Shown here: positions 58,489 to 64,000 of the stretch, piece after piece | How the letters are laid out: each line of letters begins with the position of its first letter | Position numbering within the stretch: position 1 is the stretch's first letter | Source of the DNA: Sipunculus nudus | Taxonomy: Eukaryota > Annelida > Sipuncula > Golfingiida > Sipunculidae | Direction of reading: 5' to 3' | Assembly: GCA_026874595.1 (NCBI GenBank) | Contig: CM049310.1 | Coordinates: 65,920,056-65,984,055, forward strand | DNA length: 64,000 nt | Translations under genes and position numbers: made by a program | The notes under the pieces: generated by a model | Databases searched by the model: none | The model's input: the letters and a program-made list of their open reading frames with translations, nothing else | Told to the model about the DNA's origin: nothing

Positions 58489-60033
58489 TTAGGTTTTCAC
58501 TCCGCATAATGTCATGTCGTGATCAGAAAAGTAGGTATCATGAACATACGTAATTATTTCTTGTGTACCAACGCGGTTGTGGTATATATGGTCTATCATA
58601 GTACCCCTGTCTGTCGTAGGCTTCTTTATAAACTGTTCAAATCCAAGTTTCTTCATCAATTTAGATATTGTGGTCTCCTGCTGGTCAGTCAAATCATCAT
58701 TGAAGTCCCCTAGTACAAAAACTGGTATATCGAGTTTCAAAGAAGATATAACGGCTCGGAATCTTCGGCAAAACTCTTCAATAGGATATGATGGTTTCCT
58801 GTATACAGCAACCACAACCATTTTGGATTGTCCCACTGTGAACTGTACAGTTTTACATTCCAATGTCTGGTTATCAACTATCAATTCCTCTGGTTGTAAT
58901 CTCTGCTTAACACATATCATCAGTCCGTGCTGTCCCTGGTGGTTCTGTTCGGAAGGTACACAACGACTAAATATCTCGAACTGGTATTTTTCTGCAAAAT
59001 TATCCAGATTGTGTTCATACATTAAATAGGTTTCGGTGAAACACATGACATGGGTACGATCGAAAATGGGCGTTTGTCTTGCATGCAATAGGTCCTGCAT
59101 CTTGTTAAGGAAATAACGTACATTCAAATGTCCAAGGATTGTCCACTCAGGGGATTGGTATTCCAACAGTTTCAGTTCTTCGGTTGGTATGGTATTTTGT
59201 CGTATTTTCTCCATTTCAGCTTCGATTTTCTTGTCACTCTTTATTCCAGCAGGATCAAAGTTTACTATGTACAAACCTTTAATTGTCTTTACACGACTAA
59301 ATGCAACATAAGCCTGGCCTTTCCCGAAACGCTTTGCCTTTCTCATGTTCACAACAATCTGGTCTACCGTTAGACCTTGACATTTAGGACCTTGGATAGT
59401 AACTCCCCATGCTAATGTTAATGGAAACTGTCTCCTTGCTATCTGAGCTCCTTTCTTATTTCCTTTCTCATATTTCCCTTCATGTCTCTTGATAGGTACT
59501 CCACTTGGGTATTCCTGTTTCCAGTGACTAGTTGATATTGCATTTTTTCCAACAGCCTCATCATCAAACTTGACCAAAATTACATCTACCTTTCCGTTGG
59601 CAGTGGTAACTATATTCTGCACTGTTCCTATAACACCATTGACAAGACCATCTGCTGTGTCCACCTTATATGTGAGCATGACTCTGGCACCAACTGTCAA
59701 AACAAGAACGGTATGTAGTCCAGTCGTTTCTGACCGCTTCTGTGAAGTGTTCATCTTTTGTAAGTTGACCTGCCCTGTGCTGTCTGTTTTATCATCCGAT
59801 GCATGAATGTAGGTAAGATTGTTTTCATTTGGTTCTAGTTCTTTCAATTTCGTCAAGTTTCTCTGATCAACGTCGCAATTGTAGGCAAACACGTGCAAAG
59901 CATCATGCGGATAATCTGGATCGTATTCAGCAATCTGTCGGGATGCTAATAAGGATATATCAGCTTTAGTATGGTTTCCAACTCGAATGCGACAAAGCAT
60001 TTCAGCAAACGCAGAATCACCCTTCTGGCGCAT
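58489..60033 (-). pseudogene. Helentron helicase C-terminal half plus endonuclease
   Basis: This 514-codon open segment starts inside the Pif1-type helicase (GARVMLTYKVDTADGLVNG, PLTLAWGVTIQGPKCQGLT, QAYVAFSRVKTIKGLYI are helicase motifs, the last ones being V and VI). It then passes into an APE-type endonuclease (CFTETYLMYEH, VFVLGDFNDD, TMIDHIYHN, YFSDHDM). Catalytic Glu, Asp/Asn and the SDH motif are all visible. The natural stop is at 58489. A frameshift near 60075 separates it from the upstream helicase part. The stretch 58505-58740 is the source of the tandem array downstream. Confidence 0.85.
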
Positions 60034-60593
60034 AACTTCGTCAGATTCATGTAGATAGAAGTTCTCTGTCCTTGTAGTCTTTCGACAGGATCTTTAACAG
60101 GCTGGTAGTTGTGGGACTGTAATACAGGAGGAAGCTGATATAGATCTCCAACTGCCAAAATTTAAACATTTCCAAAGACTGAATCGCCCGATATGCCTTT
60201 AATTTTGTTGAGGCGTTTGTGGATGTCCAATAACATATCTGATCCAACCATCGAAATTTCGTCAATGATTAACAACTGGAGATTTTCCAGTTTCAACCTC
60301 AATGTGTTCAATTTGTCAAAAGAAATGTGATCAGTACCATACTTCCTAGTTTGCAGCAATAAAGCAGAATGTATTGTCATGCCACCAATATTGAAAGCAG
60401 CGACTCCAGTAGGTGCAGTCAACAAGACGGTAATGTCTGAAGGACTTATGGCCTGTGCCATTCTGAAGAATTTTCTGACATTGGAATGGATGAGTTTGAT
60501 GACGTGTGATTTTCGCCTGGTCCGCTTAAAAATATGTGGTAAGGTCTCACATGTTTCTTTTCTCTCAAGGCTTTTATAGCATCTTTGCACCAT
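59946..60593 (-). pseudogene. Helentron Pif1-type helicase, central motifs, with nonsense codon
   Basis: Contains [12 protein letters not shown] (remnant of the Walker A region), [19 protein letters not shown] (motif Ia), [15 protein letters not shown] (Walker B, motif II) and LAVGDLYQLPPV (motif III). An in-frame TAA at 60159-60161 lies between the last two motifs. The Walker A glycine-rich loop is damaged by a deletion and frameshift near 60530, so ATP binding would be lost even with readthrough. Confidence 0.8.
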
Positions 60594-61099
60594 TTTCTAT
60601 TGAAGAATACAATCTGTCCTTGTTTGTTATTTAAACTGCGCACCATCTTCCTGTATTCCTGATCAGGTATAATTTGTTTTTCTGCTTCTGCTTCATAGCG
60701 TGCTGTTATATCCGAGGCATGAACAGATTTTGGATTTTTGATCAATTCAGCATTTGCGTCAAGGTCTTGCTGGTCAAGGTCTCTTTCTATCTCTACACCT
60801 TCACCTTGGTCTTGCAAATTGTCATGTTCAGCTCCAGGTGCAATATTCTCCCATGCATGTTCAGATGGGCCATACATTGCATTGTTCTCTATGGCTTGTT
60901 CAACGAGTTCTACGTTTTTAGTGTACTTGGCTTCATTTACAGATATAAGGTCATGTGCACTGAAGTAATGGGATGCAAAATCAGGATGACCACTCAACAG
61001 GTCAACATCTTCGTCTCGCCATGGTAGATACAGCATTAGCTTTGATCGATAGAAGTCCCCTGGGTCCTTTTCAACACTAAACTTGTGAAATCTAATCAC
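60446..61099 (-). pseudogene. Helentron Rep-helicase linker and start of helicase
   Basis: Begins RFHKFSVEKDPGDFYRSKLM and continues LMLYLPWRDE, a segment conserved in Helentron Rep-helicases between the two enzyme domains. It runs to [10 protein letters not shown], where Walker A should continue but the frame is lost. It is in the same frame as the upstream 61106-61834 segment, separated only by a TGA at 61106-61108. Confidence 0.75.
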
Positions 61100-61105
61100 A
61101 GCTGG

Positions 61106-61834
61106 TCATTTTCGTTTGTACATTGTGCCACCTCCTTTCTTCAATTTGATCTGTTTTGGTAGTTCCACTTGACATTCTTCCTGATCATCATTGATATCCA
61201 GTACAACTGGTACACTGTCATCCGCTTCTTCATTCGTATGTGCAAACCTCACTTTATAGTTGGATGAGAAGTCTGCCAGGCACATATTTTCGATGCAATT
61301 TGGTCTCAAGGAATAATGCTCAATAATGTTGCTCTGGAAAATGTTTTTGTCTTCGTCCCCTAAATCATCCAGTTCTTTCTGTGGTTTGAGAACAGCTGTT
61401 CTTACATTTTTGGCATCTGTATTGACAAACAAGACTTCTCTGCTGAACTTTTTCATGGGCATGGATAATATACGGTACACTGCTTCTCGAGCACTGACTT
61501 CACGATGGTTTAAGAATACTGAGCCGACGCGTCGAAGCATGTCTTTAATCTCTTTGTCTTGGTACTCTTTACACACTTGTTTGAGGAGTTCACCAATACC
61601 TTTCTCATTTTTTGTCATGTAGGCGGCAATGTACATAACGCATGCGTATGCATCTATGATGTACTGTATGTCAATATTTGCCTGCCATGCTTTCAGTATC
61701 ACTGGATTATATGGATTGATTAGTAGTTCTGTGGGTGATCTTTTCAACACTAATGTCTGACCTCTCTGTGATACCAACAACTGTTGAAGGTACTCTTGCA
61801 GCGACACATTGGCTTTGTCCAGGATTTGCTCCAA
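61106..61834 (-). pseudogene. Helentron Rep domain, catalytic tyrosine part
   Basis: Contains IDAYACVMYIAAYMTKNEKG, which matches the Rep tyrosine motif that makes the covalent link to DNA during rolling-circle transposition. It is followed by the helical segment VSAREAVYRILSMPMKKFSR. It ends in a TGA that may derive from CGA by CpG decay, because the following codons continue the family sequence. Confidence 0.8.
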
Positions 61835-61859
61835 TTTGGAGTCCTTTGTACTGTCATCA

Positions 61860-63314
61860 TCAGATATGACAACTTACTTTTTGGAGTACACTGGCTGCGC
61901 AATTTTTCTTCAACTTTGCTAATTCATCATCTGGTTCCCTTGCAATGACCGTTACAGGACTAGGTGGTCTAGGAAAGGCAAATCTGCATGATCCTTTCTT
62001 CTTGCAGTAACTTGAGTGACAGTGAGTTTGTAATGTCTTTACAAGCGTCTGAAGGGTTTCGTCTTTATAACCAGGTAGAGCACAAGAAATGTATTTGTCA
62101 ACGAATGATGCAACCACTTCATCTGGATCAGAGCCAATTTTCGGCGCATCCTTCACCCATAAAAGTGTGTGTGCATGAGGAGAACCACGAGCCTGGAATT
62201 CTTTCCGAATAACGTAGTCAATTATTTCTCCTAATGGATGTGCTTTTGATCTCAGAACATCTCGGAACAAGAGCTCTAATCTGTACTGAAACTGTCGTGC
62301 AGCCGTAACTGGGTTCCTTCTCAGCCATTGTGATCTCTCAGCAAATGATAACTGTTTCACATCATCATCTGTCAATATGGTACCATATTGTCTCGCTATT
62401 GTCTGAATCACATCGGGCCATTGCATGTCAGCAGCAGAAACTGTAAAAAACCACGTTGGTATTCCCAGCTGTCTCACCATGGCTAGAACATCATAAAACA
62501 CAGTTTGGAAATAAGCAGGTGTTCCTCTGATGTTTTTCAACATTCTATAGGCGCGATCTGATTTCACAAAACTTTTCATTTGTTCCACATGTTTCACCAT
62601 GCCAGCAGTGAGACGTTTCCCCTGAAAGTTTTTTCCACTAGCTCGTCTGAAGATGTAGTGATTAATATTACTTGTTAATTGGTGACATTCCGTTGCATAC
62701 TGCGCACTGAAAATGTACTCAATAGATCTTTCGAACCTGCCATCAACATCAAGCAATCTTTGGTTGAAATATCTTCGGGCATTCAACTGCAAAGGTCGTT
62801 CCGCTGTCAGTGCATTTCTTCCATCAGGATATTTATCAGGATTTGATAATTCCTCAAACTTAGGATCACTCAAAAGCGGCATGGGTTTTTCTCCATCAGC
62901 TGGTGCAACACTGATTATTTTGTTGAGTAATTCAGGATCTTCATTCATCATACTGGTTTCATAGGGTAACCCACGCACTTTCGATGCTTCTTCAAATGCA
63001 TATTCATCCTGTTCTCTGATGTTTTCGTCATCATCCGAAAGGTCTCCATCGTTACTATCGGTGGTAGTTTCATGATCGTCTAGTCGCACACATTGCTGAT
63101 TCACTCCTGTATCTGTATCAGTGTATGGTACAAATATCACATAATGTGACTGTCCCATCAGTCCAAGATCAAATTCCTTTGTTTCAACATTTTCTGTTCT
63201 TGGGCTTATTGTGTGAACAATAAGGGCACTTGTTGAGTGAACATTCACTTTTACTGAATATATATCTGCTAGAGCCTGGAGCACTTGATGATCACCCCAA
63301 CTTCGAATTCTCAA
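61860..63314 (-). pseudogene. Helentron OTU C-terminal part and Rep HUH domain
   Basis: Starts within the OTU-like domain (RSWGDHQVLQALA, then GQSHYVIFVPY with the catalytic His). It continues through the Helitron-like N-terminal domain (TWFFTVSAADMQWPDVI) to the HUH metal-binding motif in ARGSPHAHTLLWVKDAP. A Cys-rich stretch (CHSSYCKKKGSC) follows. A one-base frameshift near 61860 separates it from the tyrosine part, and another near 63330 from the OTU front half. Confidence 0.85.
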
Positions 63315-63328
63315 GTCATCTATGTACC

Positions 63329-63670
63329 TTATCCACTGAATTTCCCTTTGGTATCACGATCAGTGATCTGATTTATAATCAAATCTTCATCAGTAGGCTG
63401 TTCCGTGTCAGCATTTGAGAGATCTTCACTCTCAACCCTGGCGGCGACAAAATCGATATAATGTTCCTTGTGTTCGATCATATAGTCAGCCACTTGATTC
63501 CGTAAAAGAACGATGTTTGTGTCTGTGATACCTAGACTCTCTAAATGGTGCCAAACAGCATAGAACATACAATTTCCATCTCCTGGAACGTCAATAATGG
63601 TCATTCTACTCTGTCTCGCCATCACTGTCAGTTTTTCGTAGTCATTATGGCAGTCCCTAAGACCAGCCAC
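63329..63670 (-). pseudogene. Helentron OTU domain, front half
   Basis: VPGDGNCMFYAVWHHLESL holds the OTU catalytic Asp/Cys signature (D-G-N-C). The matching His is in the next segment (61860-63314), after a frameshift. Helentrons commonly carry an OTU domain of unknown role in transposition. Confidence 0.8.
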
Positions 63671-63999
63671 AGAAACAGCTTCATTTCCATTTTCTTTGTT
63701 AGCTTTCCTTTGTGTAACATTTCGTGTCTCTTCGGTTTGTCAGTCGCATTCCTTTGTGTAACATTTCGTCTCTCTTCAGTTTTGTCAGGTCTTCCAGTGA
63801 TATGATTTGAACTGTCCTTTTCTTCTGTATGCGATACAGCTGTCCAAAGTTCAGAATCATCGTTTCTCGTATCTTCCAGCCAATTTTCATTAATTTTGAT
63901 ATTTGCATAATGTGGATTTTCTTTTGTCAACCATCTGAGAGCATTCATCACCATATCAGGCCTAACTGAATCATACATATAGTGAGAAGAGTGTTTCAA
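63628..63999 (-). pseudogene. Helentron N-terminal DUF6570-like part, cut by the window edge
   Basis: RPDMVMNALRWLTKENPHYANI resembles the conserved helix ahead of the OTU domain in Helentron proteins (DUF6570 region). The frame shifts near 63700. There is a small direct duplication (GAAATGTTACACAAAGGAA at about 63710 and 63745). The beginning of the protein lies outside the window. Confidence 0.6.
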
Positions 64000-64000
64000 A

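Larger units (their letters stand above)
54771..63999 (-). mobile_element. Decayed Helentron (Helitron-2 type), continues past the right edge
   Basis: On the minus strand the coding order is: DUF6570-like N-terminus, OTU protease-like domain, HUH Rep nuclease, Pif1-type helicase, then APE-type endonuclease at the C-terminus. A Rep-helicase with both OTU and endonuclease domains is characteristic of Helentrons. The 3' part beyond the stop is a ninefold tandem array ending at about 54771. At least two in-frame stops and four frameshifts break the protein, so this copy is not autonomous. The 5' end lies outside the window. Confidence 0.85.

Noticed and set aside
61835-61880. An intron in the Helentron Rep gene (GTAAGT donor after residues VLQK)
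   Set aside because: The next coding segment resumes within about 25 bases, too short for an intron, and no acceptor is present; a frameshift explains it better.

Overview
The window looks like nuclear DNA of a marine invertebrate, most likely a bivalve mollusc. The grounds are AT-rich sequence, spliced genes with GT-AG introns, very dense interspersed and tandem repeats (GTCCGTCC-type stretches, GGTGGCGCCACC palindromes, repeated AGGTCA-type strings), and Helitron, CACTA and LINE elements of animal type. The taxon is an inference from general resemblance; no marker gene was seen. Most of the 64 kb is mobile or repeated DNA.

Layout. 0.6-12.5 kb: related repeat blocks in both orientations, including tandem arrays with periods of about 280, 335 and 1240 bp and tRNA-like SINE heads. 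12.7-22.3 kb: one probable cellular gene with a TATA promoter, a non-coding first exon and three coding exons of an OB-fold (RPA-like) protein. Its large intron holds a 4.06-kb non-autonomous Helitron (16633-20687) whose body is a 285/570-bp satellite carrying nuclear-receptor-like half sites. 22.3-26.0 kb: no gene recognised. 26.0-30.4 kb: a recent LINE insertion on the minus strand, 5'-truncated, flanked by identical 314-bp direct repeats. 31.6-33.5 kb: a 684-bp sequence in three tandem copies.

33620-52059: the most interesting part. It is an apparent 18.4-kb CACTA (EnSpm) DNA transposon. It has matching 25-bp terminal inverted repeats and dense CCATGG subterminal repeats at both ends. Two intact divergent genes lie inside. 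The minus-strand gene is a three-exon transposase of 891 codons with an N-terminal C2H2 zinc finger. The plus-strand gene has eight exons (335 codons) and ends in a BEN domain. All splice phases close. I propose that the BEN protein is the element's own DNA-binding accessory factor, comparable in role to plant TnpA, and that the CCATGG repeats are its candidate sites. A 2.1-kb Mutator-like element with a 9-bp target duplication sits in one of its introns.

52.1-54.7 kb: no intact gene, and a relic of a Helentron endonuclease. 54.77-64.0 kb: a decayed Helentron on the minus strand, running off the right edge (DUF6570-like, OTU, HUH Rep, Pif1-type helicase, endonuclease). Its 3' end is amplified into nine head-to-tail copies of the last part of the endonuclease coding sequence plus the 3' tail, with a 1275-bp higher-order repeat.

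All calls were made by eye from the sequence and from knowledge of the families; no alignment or database search was run.
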